A stretch of DNA of 64,000 bases from Paramecium tetraurelia (taxonomy: Eukaryota > Ciliophora > Oligohymenophorea > Peniculida > Parameciidae), in NCBI RefSeq assembly GCF_000165425.1, contig NW_001798983.1, forward strand, positions 189,259-253,258. Direction: 5' to 3'. Both the position numbers and the translations under genes were made by a program. Under the pieces are notes generated by a model. That model saw only the letters and a program-made list of their open reading frames with translations, was not told the DNA's origin and ran no database searches. The stretch's first letter is position 1, and every line of letters begins with the position of its first letter. Shown here in pieces: positions 35,232-48,557 of the stretch.

Positions 35232-36059
35232 TCATTTCAATTCTGGCTAAACCGATTTAAGGAAAGCTTCCAAATGTTGTCCTTAATATTTGAGGAATTC
35301 TATTTCCTATTTCCTTTTTTATTCTTCAATTTGATTTCTCTCCTTAATCTTTTTATCCAACGAATCCTTCTTATTAAGTAAATCGATTCTCTAAATAAAA
35401 TGCATTTGATACTTTCTCCTCCAATTTCTATTTCCTCTGTTCCAACTAGACAATCTTTTCTTCTAATTCACTTTTGCCCATTTCAGCTTATAATTATTTT
35501 CGCATTCCGAAAGTAACTGAAGAATTGTATAAGGTTTAATATGCTGCAATAGTCATCTTGAGTTCATCCCTCACTCTCATCAATAATAAGCCTAATTAAG
35601 AATAGATGAAATTGAATACCCCTTTCAGGACAATCGATTGTAACTTATCTGATGATTTCATCAAAACATTGACTCAACAATTCTTCTCTTATTGGACAAA
35701 TACCAGTTTCTCTAGAATAAGGCTTTAGAATTAAAAATACCTGGCTTATCGAGCTAATAATCGTTCATCCAAGAGTTTTTGTAAATTGCCAACATCTTCT
35801 CTGGTAGCCGCCACATGTGACACATACTGTATATAATGTTTTCCTTCATGATCCCATTCAATTGGTGGCAAAATAGCATTCAAAATGTCCTTGATTTTTC
35901 AAACATATGTATTACTTCTGTATTTGGCTTTGACTCTAAAGGAGATAACTAAGCTTTCTTTTTTCCTTAAAGTCCTCTGGAGGCATCATTAGCATTGCTG
36001 ACTTCAATGGGATTCTCGTATTTGACCAAAGATTCTCTTGGAGGTTTGACTTCTTGCAT
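35232..36059 (-). CDS. DNALI1: Axonemal inner-arm dynein light chain p28
   Basis: Light chain p28 of monomeric inner-arm dyneins in cilia (IDA4 in Chlamydomonas, DNALI1 in human). Product 240 aa. Family signatures: EDILNAILPP, LLARQARETGICPIREEL, SQCFDEIIRQVTIDCPERGL, LLMRVRDELKMTIAAYQTLY and SSVTFGMRKQLQAEMGKSEL, then a C-terminal coiled coil. Four introns (26, 29, 28 and 22 nt) leave 241 codons. It follows a short unknown gene and a kinesin on the same strand, giving a compact ciliary cluster with only 32 bp between gene ends. Confidence 0.96.
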
Positions 36060-36091
36060 GAATTGATTAATTAAAATAATATAAATTATAT

Positions 36092-36547
36092 TCACATCTG
36101 TTATTTTTGTAACAAATTTCTTATTCTACTCAATGATTACCCTACACTCATGAGTCTCTTATTCCTCTTATACAATTCAAATTGCTTGAGAATTTAATCT
36201 GCAAGTATTTGAGTCTATGGAATAGTCTATCGCACACTCTTCCTCTCAGTCATAGAGCCTTTTATTAGTAATTATTTAGTCTCCTTTTTTTCAGCCGACT
36301 TGGGTTGAAATTGTTACTTTAATTCCACTTAATTGGGTTCTGTATTAGTTCTTCTTCTAATCGGAAGTGTTTTCTTTACCTCACAACGACTTTCAGATAG
36401 GTCTTGCTTGGTTCTTGGGAAAACATAATTTTTGTTTATTTGACTTCGCATGAACTTTTCTTCAATGGCTGCCTTAAAATCAGGATAACCATTCACATAA
36501 ACATTGATTTATGGTTTATATGCATAAATTTTAGTTTATTTATTCAT
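36092..36547 (-). CDS. Unknown basic protein overlapping the kinesin stop
   Basis: Intronless 151-aa protein, MNKQTKIYAYKPQINVYVNG at the start, Lys/Gln/Arg-rich throughout with RQTIPQTQILADQILKQFEL near the end. Its ATG overlaps the kinesin TGA (sequence ATATGA), so the genes share three bases. A later ATG (MRSQ) would remove the overlap, but the upstream frame is coding-like (YVNGYPDFKAAIEEKF). Function unknown. Confidence 0.6.
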
Positions 36548-38443
36548 ATTAATTAATCATGAATTAGTTTCCTTTCTGCAATCTTTAATTTTGGTAGACT
36601 TATCCTTTCCTCTTCCACAGTCCTGTTTAACAAATTATAGGAGTTTTTCTTTGAAGGTTTCGGAAACTTTCCATTTAATGGCATGGAAGAATTCAGATTA
36701 TTTTTGAATTACAACTACTCCAACAATTCTAATCTCTCAATTACTCTCTTCCTCTCACTCATCAATCTCTTTTCCCTCTACAACATCTGTTCACTGGCTT
36801 CCACATACCCCAACTTGGTTTGCACTTTATTTCCTCTATCCTTGTAACGAACAGTCACCTCAGTCTTCTGCATGCTTGGATTGCTCACTATCAATAGACC
36901 ATTATTCGAGAGCTACGTCTACTAATAGGTATTGTATTGCTTATCAATTTCTGATCCTGAAAATCCTTCTTCAGACCCATGTTTAATCAAGTGAGAACTT
37001 TCTGAGTTTTCATGAGATTAAGATTACAGCTTTTATAATTCCTCTCTCATCTTCCTATTTTCTTACATCAATTTCTCAACTTCATTCACTGATAAATTTG
37101 CTTATCTCAATCTCTCATTCTCTTCTTAGATTTTCATTAACTTGAAATGAATGTCATTACTATTCAACCCTTTTCTCTTCATATTAAGCAATTGTTTCAA
37201 ATAGTCAATCTATATTCAATTATATTATCTACCTCTTTTAATAATTTATTAACCAATTCTTGATCAGTTGCATTAATCGAATTCGCTTATACTATTTGAG
37301 TAATATTTCGAGCTCGTTAAGCAAACTTCAATGAATTTGCAGTCTCATCTATATTGTAAATATTTGGAGCAACATTCACAAATATATTAGTTAATGTATT
37401 CCCACCGAGACTATCTTACAATAATCTTGTGATCTTTGATTCTCTGTATGGAATTGGCAATTTGTTAATGTTTTTATTGTTTTGAGATAAATTTTGGATT
37501 ACCTTTCCTAGAGTAGTGAGAGATTAATTGATGCTCTTTAATTCATTCAAGTGAGCACTGGTCATTGAATCTTATTTATTAATCTTTTCTGAACCAGCTA
37601 AATCACATAAATTGATTTTGGATCTCAATAACTATCCACCTGAATCAGCCTTGCTTGTTTCAATCAGCAATTGAAATATAGTGTGACTTCTACTCGACTT
37701 TAAATTCATTGTTGTTTGCCTGATCATTCTGTTCTTCTCTCCTCTCTTCATCAATGTCAAGCAATCATATAAATTATTCACTGCATATTCAGTCAATTGT
37801 TCTAAAATCTCTGATTATATTTACCAACATAAATCCCTTCTGTTTTTGATTCATGAATCTATAGAGCTTGAGGAACTTTATGATCTTGCAATAAGTCATA
37901 AATCTTCTCATTGTAGATTTGCAAGAATGAACAGTAAACATAATACCCTTATTGTAAATTATTAAACAGAGTATAAATAGTTCTGGGTATCATACCTGCA
38001 TGATTCTAATCTGTTTATAAATCATCAATGAATGTCGATTAATGGCCCAAACTTATATTCAGTGAATATTCCCAGTCACTTCCAAACATTGTATGTGTTT
38101 TACCTGTTTAAGAACTACAGAAATACCACTGCCTGTTTGCCCATATGCCATAATTGTTGTATTGTATCCTTACAATGCTTTATGAATGGTAGGAGATATG
38201 AATTTGAATATTTCCGCCTACGACACTTTGTCATCAAACACTTGATCATATTCCTACTTCAGTATATGTGTAGATTGTTCAATCACAACATATTTTTGCT
38301 ATTTTTTAGGAACAAATTACTACTTGATCAGTTTTAATTATGCATTCCTATCCCAACTCTTTTTTCAATAAAGGCCTTACTCTTACATATACTTTTATTG
38401 ATTGTTGTTACAAGGATGATTTATTTAATTTTGATTGTTACAT
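36544..38443 (-). CDS. Kinesin-like motor protein
   Basis: Microtubule motor of 601 aa with an N-terminal motor domain (about 16-350): IKVYVRVRPLL, AYGQTGSGKTHTMFG (P-loop), SSRSHTIFQL (switch I), NLCDLAGSEKIN (switch II), LTTLGKVIQNLS, PYRESKITRLLQDSLGGN. The neck is followed by a coiled-coil stretch and a basic tail (for instance SERKRVIERLELLEQL). Four introns (25, 23, 23 and 23 nt); one splits the P-loop codon run. I cannot assign the kinesin family. The neighbours are p28 and MORN genes. Confidence 0.93.
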
Positions 38444-38472
38444 TTATTATAAATGAAAATATATATAAATTA

Positions 38473-39636
38473 TCATCTAATCCTTTATGGAGATGTAACC
38501 TGACTAATTATCTATTCTAGATTCTTTCTTTATTGTGGTGATTGAACTCTTGCCAAAAGATTGTCCAAAACTTCTTCATGTTAACTACTTTCACTTTTCT
38601 ATGTTTTCTTAATAGATTAAATCAGATGTTAAATGCCATTTGATATTTTATTCACCTTATGTGATTTTTTTTCAGAAGAATTCTATTATTTGTTTCCAAT
38701 CATAACTCTAGTTTTTAAGTGAATGTTTTTGATCAGAATCCTTTGATCAACGATTTAGATATCTTCATTGGAGTATGGAGGATACAGATAATCTTATTTC
38801 TGAATTGATAAGATTTGATTCCTTTCGAATTGACCTTCCGTCAATTATTTAGAATTGTAATTTAAATAAAAACCTTAAGATTAATAACAATAATTACCTT
38901 AACCTTAAAAGAATCCATTTTTTAATAGTCCATCATAGATGTCTCCGCTCTTAAAGATGATTTTTCCCTTTCCATTGAGTGATCCATTTTGAAACCATCC
39001 CAAATCTACTCTTCCATTATTATATTAAATCACTCCCAAACCAGTTAGATCAATTTGTAAGCCATAAACAACTCTATCGTTATGAATATAAATTTATGGT
39101 AAATGATCTTTCAACATCATTTGAATATCCTCAATTTATTAAGGTTCTTCATATAAACATACTCGTATGCCGTCTTTGTATTAGACAACTTCTTTTCCTC
39201 TTCTACCAATTTTATTACCGACTCCTTATTATTTGCCTAATTTGAAATGTCCTTAGTAGAGTTATCCATTTTAATACTAGAGTTCACATTTACCATCAGC
39301 AAGTCCTTCCTTAAACTCACCTCTAATATAACCTCCAACATTAAAGAAATACACTCCAAATCCATGAATGGCATTATTTTTCCATTCCCCATAATAGAAA
39401 CCTCCATTATTAAAATGACATGACCCAATACCATTAGGTTTATTCATTTTAAGCTATCCCCAATACTATCCATTTGATAATTTAAGATGTTAAAATGGTT
39501 AGGATTTTTCTATAACAGAATTGATAGAACTATATAATGTAGAATTGCGATTGAATGACTAATTTTCTTTATCTCTCCACTTTTTAATGATTAGATCATG
39601 GCTGTTATTTTAGGACGTGCTTTCATCATTATTCAT
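38473..39636 (-). CDS. MORN-repeat protein, copy 1
   Basis: Protein of 379 aa with degenerate MORN repeats (pattern G-x-Y-x-G-x-x-x-x-x-x-x-G-x-G): GGFYYGEWKNNAIHGFGVYF, GGYIRGEFKEGLADGKCELQ, then VDLGWFQNGSLNGKGKIIFK and DIYDGLLKNGFF. The first 60 residues and the final 110 are polar and lack a motif. MORN repeats bind membranes or partner proteins and are common in ciliary components. One 24-nt intron. It lies 29 bp before the kinesin start and 35 bp after the next MORN gene. Confidence 0.85.
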
Positions 39637-39671
39637 GTGTTTGTATTCGTTAAAATTAATTTAAAATAAGA

Positions 39672-40788
39672 TCATTTAATCCATTTAACTAGTTTGCCAT
39701 CCTACCATTATCCTTTCCTACTCTTACCATCCACAGTTATATAAGTTCCCTCTCCATTTTATTAACCAAATTGCCACTCCCCTCTATATTCCTTACCATC
39801 CACCCAACGATAGACTCCATAACCATGTTTTTGATCATTCAAATAATTTCCAATATATTTGCGACCGTCGATCCAACTATATTCGCCTTGTCCATTCATC
39901 ATTCCATTTTTCCATTATCCAATATAGCCTCTTCCATCAATCCAATGATAAACTCCCTATCCATGTATTTTATTATTCAACCATTCTCCTTCATAATAAC
40001 TGTTATCACTCCAGACATATTTGCCCTTTCCACATTTCATACCTTTAACATATTGACCTTCATAAAATGATCCGTCAGCCCATTTCTCTTTTCCAAATCC
40101 ATGCTACAAATCATCTTCCCATTCTCCTTCATAATAGGCTCCACTAGGTGATTTCAATATCCCATATCCACATGCTTTGTTATTCCTCCAATGTCCATCA
40201 TATTCTATTTTATCTGCATGACGAAATATGCCTTTGCCATTCGCTTTGTTATGTTACCATTCCCCTTCATAAGTGGCTCCATCTGGCCACTTCTAAATTC
40301 CTTACCCATGTCTCTCATTTCCTAACCATTGTCCATTATATAATTTAAGTAATCTAGGGAATCAACTATTTAATACTTCTACGATTTTGACTCATTTCCC
40401 AATCTGTCAAAATAACTGCCTGTTGATTTGCTAACCTGACTGCTAACACTTGTTTGACTCTTTATCATTGAATAGACTTCTTTTCTCACTTTATATCCTC
40501 TCCAATGAGATTATATTTTAACTATTGCTTTTGTCTTCTTTTACTTGTCTTCTACCATATCAACTACGCTCTTTGTAATCGGTTTTTACATCAAATCACT
40601 CTTGCTACCCATCTAAACTGTATTCTGTTAAACATTATTTTTTGAACTGCGTTTACTAGAAGATTCAATTGGTTTCTCCGATAAAATTTGTTACTGCTCA
40701 CTTTTCTAAAATAGACACTTATAATTACGACAATTTCTAGATCCCTTTTATAGCAGCCAGTGCATTGTCCTCCACAATTATTTCCCAT
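39672..40788 (-). CDS. MORN-repeat protein with IQ motif and N-acylation motif
   Basis: Protein of 355 aa. It starts MGNNCGGQCTGC, fitting N-myristoylation plus Cys acylation. An IQ motif IVKIQSHWRGYKVRKEVY (about 75-92) suggests calmodulin binding. At least nine MORN repeats follow, for example YNGQWLGNERHGQGIQKWPD, YYEGEWEDDLQHGFGKEKWA and YIGQWKNGMMNGQGEYSWID. Two introns (26 and 23 nt). The combination points to a membrane-attached, calcium-responsive scaffold, by inference. The neighbouring MORN gene is much more diverged, so this is not a recent duplicate. Confidence 0.9.
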
Positions 40789-42144
40789 TTTTATAATTAT
40801 TAATAACTGTATAATTCGTATTTCGCTTTTTTGAGATAAAACTAAATATATGAATAATGAGAGAACCCATAATTATTAATTATTCATTTTTTCTTACCAA
40901 TATACAAAAACTCATTACTCTTTGTATGATGAAAATATTCGTTATCGGCCTTAGAGCATGCTGTTGTTACTCACATACGAACCCGTGAGTAAGCCTGTGT
41001 GTTCTGTGATTACATTAACCAATCTGAAATTTATATTTAATAGTCCAAAAGGATTGTTTTTTATTTATTTTCTAATGCAACGATTAAATCCATTATTAGA
41101 TTTATAATACCTAAAATTTAATAATATATTTAAGTAACTAAACATTCATTCATAATCAATGATTTTTAATGAGTTTTGAATAAAATAACATAAGTTAAAA
41201 TTAACCAAATATACAATTTAGTGATTTACTTTTAAAAGAACTATAATTTACTATTTTATAAGAACTATAATTTACTGAAATTTTTAATCATTATGTCAAT
41301 AAAACTTATTGGAAAGATAATACAATAAATGCGGGTGGCTATAAAACGATTGTGAGCTCTATCTATATAGTCTCCCTCATTTTTATAATTATTTACCCTT
41401 CTATAAAAATCTAGCATATAGTTATGATTTAAAGAAATTCGAATAAATTATTAAATATAATTAAATAGATTTCTTAATCATATATAGCTTTAAGCAAACC
41501 AAATTAATTTATGTAAGATATAACTAAATTTGTTTTTAACAATATTTAAATCAAGAGACATTTCATTATTATTCTGCAGATTTTTAGGACCTGATGCTTA
41601 TCTTGTAGTTAGGAATTAAATTAATTGTTTTTCTAAATTTATTATATATTGTTTGATTTTGTCATGGCAATTTGTTTTTAAATTAAGAGCAATTTAATTT
41701 TAAGATAATTCATAAAATGGTAAAATAAAATATTCAAATAATTTTATGAAAAAAGAAATTTTTTAGAAAAAAATTAGATTTATAAGAAATTATAAGAATG
41801 TCTTTTCTTATAGCTACACCCTACTTTTTAACATTGAGATTTTAGTGGATATTTTACTTAATAAATATTTAAATATAAGTTAAGATTGTATTATTTTTAT
41901 TAAGATTACTTTTATTAAATTGGCAAAATGAATTTAAGATACAGTAAATTTAATGAATTAGTTTGGATAAATGAAATAATAAAATATTTATTTTAAAAAT
42001 TATTAAATCATTTTAAAGTTGATGAATGACCTTAAGATAAATTTTTATTGGAAAATTGTAAATAATGTGTTTAAACGATAAAAATTATAAGGATTACGAT
42101 TAATAAAAGGATGATTTATTTGATGTAGCTAGATTCAATAAATA
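40789..42144. other. AT-rich spacer with one GC-richer island
   Basis: No coding frame is supported over 1.35 kb. A GC-richer block at about 40920-41035 stands out and is listed as a candidate RNA. Confidence 0.5.
40920..41035 (+). ncRNA. Candidate small structured RNA (C/D-box-like)
   Basis: A GC-richer island in AT-rich spacer. It contains ATGATGA (C-box-like, 40926-40932) and CTGA (D-box-like, 41024-41027) about 90 nt apart, and between them a perfect 8-bp inverted repeat TTACTCAC/GTGAGTAA with a 10-nt loop. I see no good terminal stem around the boxes and did not identify an rRNA target, so this is only a candidate. Confidence 0.25.
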
Positions 42145-42656
42145 ATGTAATACGTTCCTTTGACTACACATCTAAATGCTTTAGCTCAATTATATTTGCA
42201 ATGTGCGAGTTTATCTGAGAGATGTGATAAATTGGCAAGGGGAGAGGAAATAATGAATGAAGAAAAATAAATCCCAAATCATAATGATCAAGGGAGAATA
42301 GAAATGGGTTATGATCCACTGTCAACTTTTGAAGGCAATAAATAAAGACAAATAGATTCAAGATCAAACACACCTATAGAGATAAAGTATTTTGATAATG
42401 ATAAGATAGCATAGTTGATGAAGAAGAGGAGAGGATAGAAAAAAAAGATGATAATCCAATTTCTCATTAAACAAAAAAGATAAAAAGAGTTTAAATTTAA
42501 GGAGTAGACAAATAATAATAAATATAGTGCTCATAATGTAAATAAATATTTAAGAATCATAAATAAATGAAGAAGCATTTTGAAAGATCTCATAATACTA
42601 AATCTACAAAGAAAGGGAATAAGAAATTATCACAAGAATTCATGGTCTAACTTTGA
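42145..42656 (+). CDS. C2H2 zinc-finger protein
   Basis: Protein of 162 aa with a single C-terminal zinc finger CSQCKQIFKNHKQMKKHFER followed by SH (C-x2-C-x12-H-x4-H). Before it lies an acidic stretch VDEEEERIEKKDD, and the start is MQYVPLTTHLNALAQLYLQC. One 23-nt intron removes a frame break before the acidic stretch. A nucleic-acid-binding role is likely; the target is unknown. Confidence 0.7.
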
Positions 42657-42877
42657 TATATTAATAAATAAGGTTATTTATATGTATGATATGGTAAAAT
42701 ACTCTATGTATTTGTATCAGTTTTATCTTTATATTCTGAAAATGCTCCCTCATTGGAGAACGAAATTCATAAAGATATTCACTGTAGTTCAAGGGATGTA
42801 TATAAAAAAGAAAAAAACTCAAATTTGTAAAACCGTATATAAAATAGATAACTGATAATATAATTTAAATAATTGAT

Positions 42878-43846
42878 ATGAAAAAGTATAAAAAATAAAG
42901 TAGTTTTTAGGATAAACAATAAAATAAGTTCTGTATTAATGCAGCAGCACTATAGGATCATTTAAGTAGATAACTCTTCAAATTGCCTAAAATTAATTCA
43001 AAATAATTATCATTAGCTTAAAAATTGGGATTAGTACCATCACCTCCAAAACCTCTAAACTAAGAGGAATGGGCATAGATTGAGGAACAGTCTCTTAAAA
43101 GGGAAGATATTTAAAATTGTGTATGTCCAATTTGCTTAGAGAAATTCAGAATGCAATAACATGTAATTTTGAGTTGTAGTCACATCTATCATAAAACCTG
43201 TTTGGAAAGTTTTGAGAGGGTCTCATAAACAAAACAATGTCCTATTTGTAGAAGATAGGATTATGAGAAGAAGCAATTTATGGTGGCTAACAAACAATAT
43301 AAGATTTAATCAATAATTAAAATATAAGCATTATTTCGGTAGTTTAGATGCAGAAAATAGTTTTATGAGAGGATGATAAAAATGTAATACAAACCAGAAA
43401 ACAGTTTATTGAAGAGGAAATTGCTATTTTATAAATTATCTAGAATATCATCAAGAATGTCAAAGACTATTTAATAATAGGGTAATTAAGCACAATAAGC
43501 AATAAATCAGTTGGGTGAAAATATTCAAATAAAGTAGGAGCAGATGGAAAACAATTTAAACAAGATTTATCAAATGAAGCACAATAACGAGTAGATGGCT
43601 AAATTGTAACCAATAATAAAGGTGGATTGGATTAGCATAAAGAAAGTGGCTCTAGAAAGGAGAGAAGTTGATTGCACAATATGTTTATAGAGTATGGTGA
43701 ATGCCAAGGTGTTTCTACTGAGTTGTTCACATATGTTTCATGCTAATTGTTTGAATTCTTTCGAAAGATATTCAATGACTTAGGTTAACAATTGTCCAAT
43801 CTGCAGATAGACTTATCAAAAATCTCACTTTTAGTTATAATAATGA
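42878..43846 (+). CDS. RNF32: RNF32-like RING / IQ / RING protein
   Basis: Intronless 322-aa protein with two RING-H2 fingers and an IQ motif between them, the architecture of vertebrate RNF32. First RING: CPICLEKFRMQQHVILSCSH then HKTCLESFERVS and CPICRRQ. IQ-type helix: IIKIQALFRQFRCRKQFYER. Second RING: CTICLQSMVNAKVFLLSCSH, HANCLNSFERYS and CPICRQTY at the very end. A ubiquitin ligase role with calmodulin or related binding is inferred. RNF32 is known mainly from testis, consistent with a flagellar link, but that is outside evidence. Confidence 0.88.
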
Positions 43847-43941
43847 TTCATATAATATACAATTGATAGTTCTCAGCATTTATAAATATAGGATTGTATG
43901 CAATTAAACGAATTATTAATTAATATAATTTTAATAATTAT

Positions 43942-45283
<1,342 letters not shown>

Positions 45284-45287
45284 TAAA

Positions 45288-45971
45288 TCATATTTATCTT
45301 CTAAAATATTCCTGAAGGATGGATTCAAAGCTACTGTTCTCATTATTTTACATTTAATTTAAGGGAAGTATTTTCTAGAGTTGTAATCTAGGTTTCATTT
45401 GAGAATCAACATTATGCATTTCATCGTGTATTTTCCTATTTTTTTATTCTATAGAAATATGGGATATAAAATTTTAGACCTCCAAATATTTAGATCTCTT
45501 TTCTAAAAGTTGACTTAACTCACTCTATCGATCATTCTATAAGACTTGACTATTAGAGCTCTATGATCTATATTTACTTTTTAGCTTCTTCTATCTATCT
45601 TCAAAATTAATTTCAGGTATCTCACAAATAAATAAAATACTTACAGCACTTGTCTAGTAATGTGCCAATTCATCATTCAATCGTCTTATCGAACTTATCT
45701 GATTCTCTTCGATAGGGACATCCTTAATGCTTCGAATATAATGATATTCAATAGGCCTGACCGAAGTCAAACATTCTGGACAATAGAATTATTTATTATC
45801 ATAAAATTGATATGGAAGCTGATGCTTTTCACACATTCTCCATGTCTCTATCAGAGCATCTACTTCATTTTCTAAATATCTATATTATTAGATTGGAAGT
45901 TAAAGAATATTTCGTATGATACCCCTTTCATTCTCTGTGAAACTAATACTAAAATAACTTGTAGTTGCCAT
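45288..45971 (-). CDS. Unknown protein with B-box-like Cys/His cluster
   Basis: Protein of 219 aa, MATTSYFSISFTENERGIIR at the start. Residues about 50-75 have CEKHQLPYQFYDNKQFYCPEC, a C-x2-H...C-x2-C cluster like a minimal B-box-type zinc site. The rest is helical and polar (RLNDELAHYQTS, SELSQLLEKRSKYLEVQN). One 24-nt intron with GTAAGT donor. In ciliates, B-box-like motifs of this kind often precede long coiled coils. Function unknown. Confidence 0.65.
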
Positions 45972-46309
45972 TAAATAATTTATATAATGAATTTATTTAT
46001 TCATATAAAGATATCTTTTATATTTTTCTCTTCTCTTAAACAATCCAGATGACATTTCTCAATGCTTATAATTATTTTCTCGCTTCTCTAATTAACATGA
46101 ATAATAGTGTGACATTTAAATCCTTAGAAAAATCACATTATTGACCTTTATTGAGCTTTAAATTCAAAACTACATAAGCAAAACAAAGAACATCTAATCC
46201 TTAAAACATTTATATGATTTTATTTGATCAAATACACTTATAGTGTAATTAAATATTTATTCAGTTAATGTATTACACAAAATAAGACAAATCATAAGAG
46301 AAGGTTTTA
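45972..46309. other. AT-rich spacer
   Basis: Nothing recognised on either strand. Confidence 0.5.
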
Positions 46310-46510
46310 TCATTCTAGTTGATCAAAGAAGCTGTCAAGATCATCTTCTTGATTGTCCACGAAATTCTTTATCATAGGATTTTCAGGCCTTTCGATATCT
46401 GTAAAATGAGATTCGTAAGATTAGGTTGACGAAACACTCGAGGAATCTGTTCTTGAATGTTGCAATATGCGAACTAGGGGTTTTGGGTAAGTAATTGTGT
46501 GAGTGTTCAT
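46310..46510 (-). CDS. Small acidic protein
   Basis: Intronless 66-aa protein, MNTHTITYPKPLVRILQHSR at the start, Ser-rich in the middle and acidic at the end (NQEDDLDSFFDQLE). Codon use and composition differ clearly from the flanking AT-rich DNA. No family recognised. Confidence 0.55.
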
Positions 46511-47078
46511 TCTATACTAATATCTTAAAAAAAATATTAAAAATTCATTTTTCCAACACCAGGTATTTATAATCAATTTTAATAAATAAAAAAACTTACA
46601 ATCAGGAAATCTCAGCATTTCATTAAAATGAAACTTCTAAATCCTGAAATACTTCTAATCCTAAAGCCAACAAGACACATCTACTAAAATTAATTCATTC
46701 ATTTGAAATATGAATTTAAATTTGAGTTAAAATTCAGTTAATCATTATTTCTTTATTGAGATCTAAACTAAAATTCAAAATATAAACCAATCTTTTTATT
46801 CGTTATTTATATCCTACTAATTATATATGCATAAATTTTGAATTGAGAATCTTCAAAAATCTTGAAATACTAATAACTAACTTATATTATTAGATATAGA
46901 ATGCGAATATATCTTAATAATTTTAGCTCGTTCCATTCCTCAAAAATGTCTAAAGAGTGTGAAAAGACTGATATCAAAATTGAATTTGCAATGACAGTTT
47001 ATTCATTTGATTGTGAAGTATTCGAATAAATATGAATAATGTTATATTAAATTAGAAAAACGTAATTATTTAATACTA
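46511..47078. other. AT-rich spacer
   Basis: Contains only a 29-codon open frame beginning MSKECEKTDIKIEFAMTVYS near 46946. No gene supported. Confidence 0.45.
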
Positions 47079-48557
47079 ATGAGTTCTAAAATCAAGAATG
47101 TCTATTTAATATTGCGTCTGCGTTTGGAAGAACTCAGAGTTGTGACAATAAAGACTTTTTAGATTGGAATTAACATTTTACTTTTTGCATCTCTTCGAGG
47201 TGATTAAAAAGCAAAAAATCAAAATTCACTTTAACAATATGGTCTTACTTCTCAAAAATAGTTACAATAAGCATAATAAATCTCATCTTCGCTTTACAAT
47301 CACAACTTTGGCAATTTCTATCCTGAAGTAAGTAAGTTTGAACTAATTTGTAGTTTATCAGGGCATCGATAACTTTATATTTAGTAGGATTGGTGATTAA
47401 TTTACTTCATACTGAAATATTGAATGTAATTAATAGGAAATTTGTGTTGTAAAAATGTATTGGAACCATAGTTATAGTCTTCCTCCATATTTTAGATTTA
47501 ATGATCATCAATGATTTCCTAATATTGAACTCAGAATACAGTAATCTAACTTAGGCAGTCTCAGATATATATGTGGATTCTGTAAGAAAACAGAAGGATA
47601 TGATTTAATTGTTTGAAGCAGTCGTCAGATAACTGGTTAACATAAATAGGTAAAACAATTTTATCAATTTCCAGATTTCTTTCAGTGTTTTTTTAGGCAT
47701 CTGCTCTTTGGGGAGATGGAATCAGAAAATTGATTAAAAATAAAAGGAAGACTTGGGGAACAACCGATTCATAATTATAATCACCTTAACCTTAAGAGAA
47801 ACCTTAATAAAATCATGTAGCCCCAGTAAGTACTGTGAACAATAAGATGAAGGGTCAGAAGAAGGATGTTGTTCAGCATTCTGGAAAAAAGAAGAAAACA
47901 CAATAACAATAATCAATTGAAAAATCAACTGAAGAAAGAGGTCAATCTATAGAAAAGAAGAAAAAAAGGATTTTGGATAAAAAGCCATCAAAATTGTCAC
48001 CAAAATAATATGAATAACAAATAGAAGCCAAAATAGATGAATCATAATAATTAGCACTTTCTAAATAGGTATCATAAATACAAAAAGATGAATAAAATAA
48101 TTCAACTTAGGCTGGTTCCAATGGGAATAAATCCTTGTTTGAACATAAGATTAAGTCAAACAGAAGTGAATCACTCCCAAATAAACTTTGCTCTTAGATT
48201 GAAATATCCTAAAGGTATTTGAGATATTCTTCCTAAAACTAAAAGAAACCTGTAGAATAAAAGAAATAGATGAGGCCCATTTATGATAAACTGTATAAAT
48301 TCAACTTATAAACTAATGTTGACAAATATGAAATTAAAGTACATAGTATAACTGAAATGAATAATTCAATTAATAAAATTGCATAAGAGAATTCATGGAA
48401 TTCATTCTTAACAATTAATGTAAAATTAAATTATTGGAAAGAAGCATATCAACAAATGCAAACTTAAGAAATTAAAGAGGAATTGTAAAAAGTAATAGCA
48501 TAATATGCATTATATTTAATGAATTAACATGCTTAAAATTAAGAAATAGTAGAATGA
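47079..48557 (+). CDS. Unknown protein with hydrophobic N-terminal half and Gln/Lys-rich tail
   Basis: Protein of 475 aa. It begins MSSKIKNVYLILRLRLEELR. Two hydrophobic stretches occur at about 85-110 (ASITLYLVGLVINLLHTEIL) and 120-145 (CIGTIVIVFLHILDLMIIND), possibly membrane helices. A helical region follows (LTQAVSDIYVDSVRKQKDMI, then FQASALWGDGIRKLIKNKRK), and the C-terminal half is a Lys/Gln/Ser-rich linker with a final conserved-looking part. Two introns (26 and 25 nt) leave 476 codons; an in-frame TGA lies just before the chosen ATG. No family recognised. Confidence 0.65.

Noticed and set aside
40955-41000. tRNA-like T-arm on the reverse strand (CTCAC-GGGTTCGTAT-GTGAG)
   Set aside because: The loop is 10 nt instead of 7 and no D-arm, anticodon arm or acceptor stem can be built around it.
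42580-42855. 91-codon plus-strand frame after the zinc-finger region
   Set aside because: It starts inside the zinc-finger gene in another frame and runs into AT-rich spacer; the 23-nt intron model explains the region better.
46946-47035. 29-codon frame MSKECEKTDIKIE...
   Set aside because: Too short, no intron connects it to the following gene, and an in-frame TGA precedes that gene's ATG.
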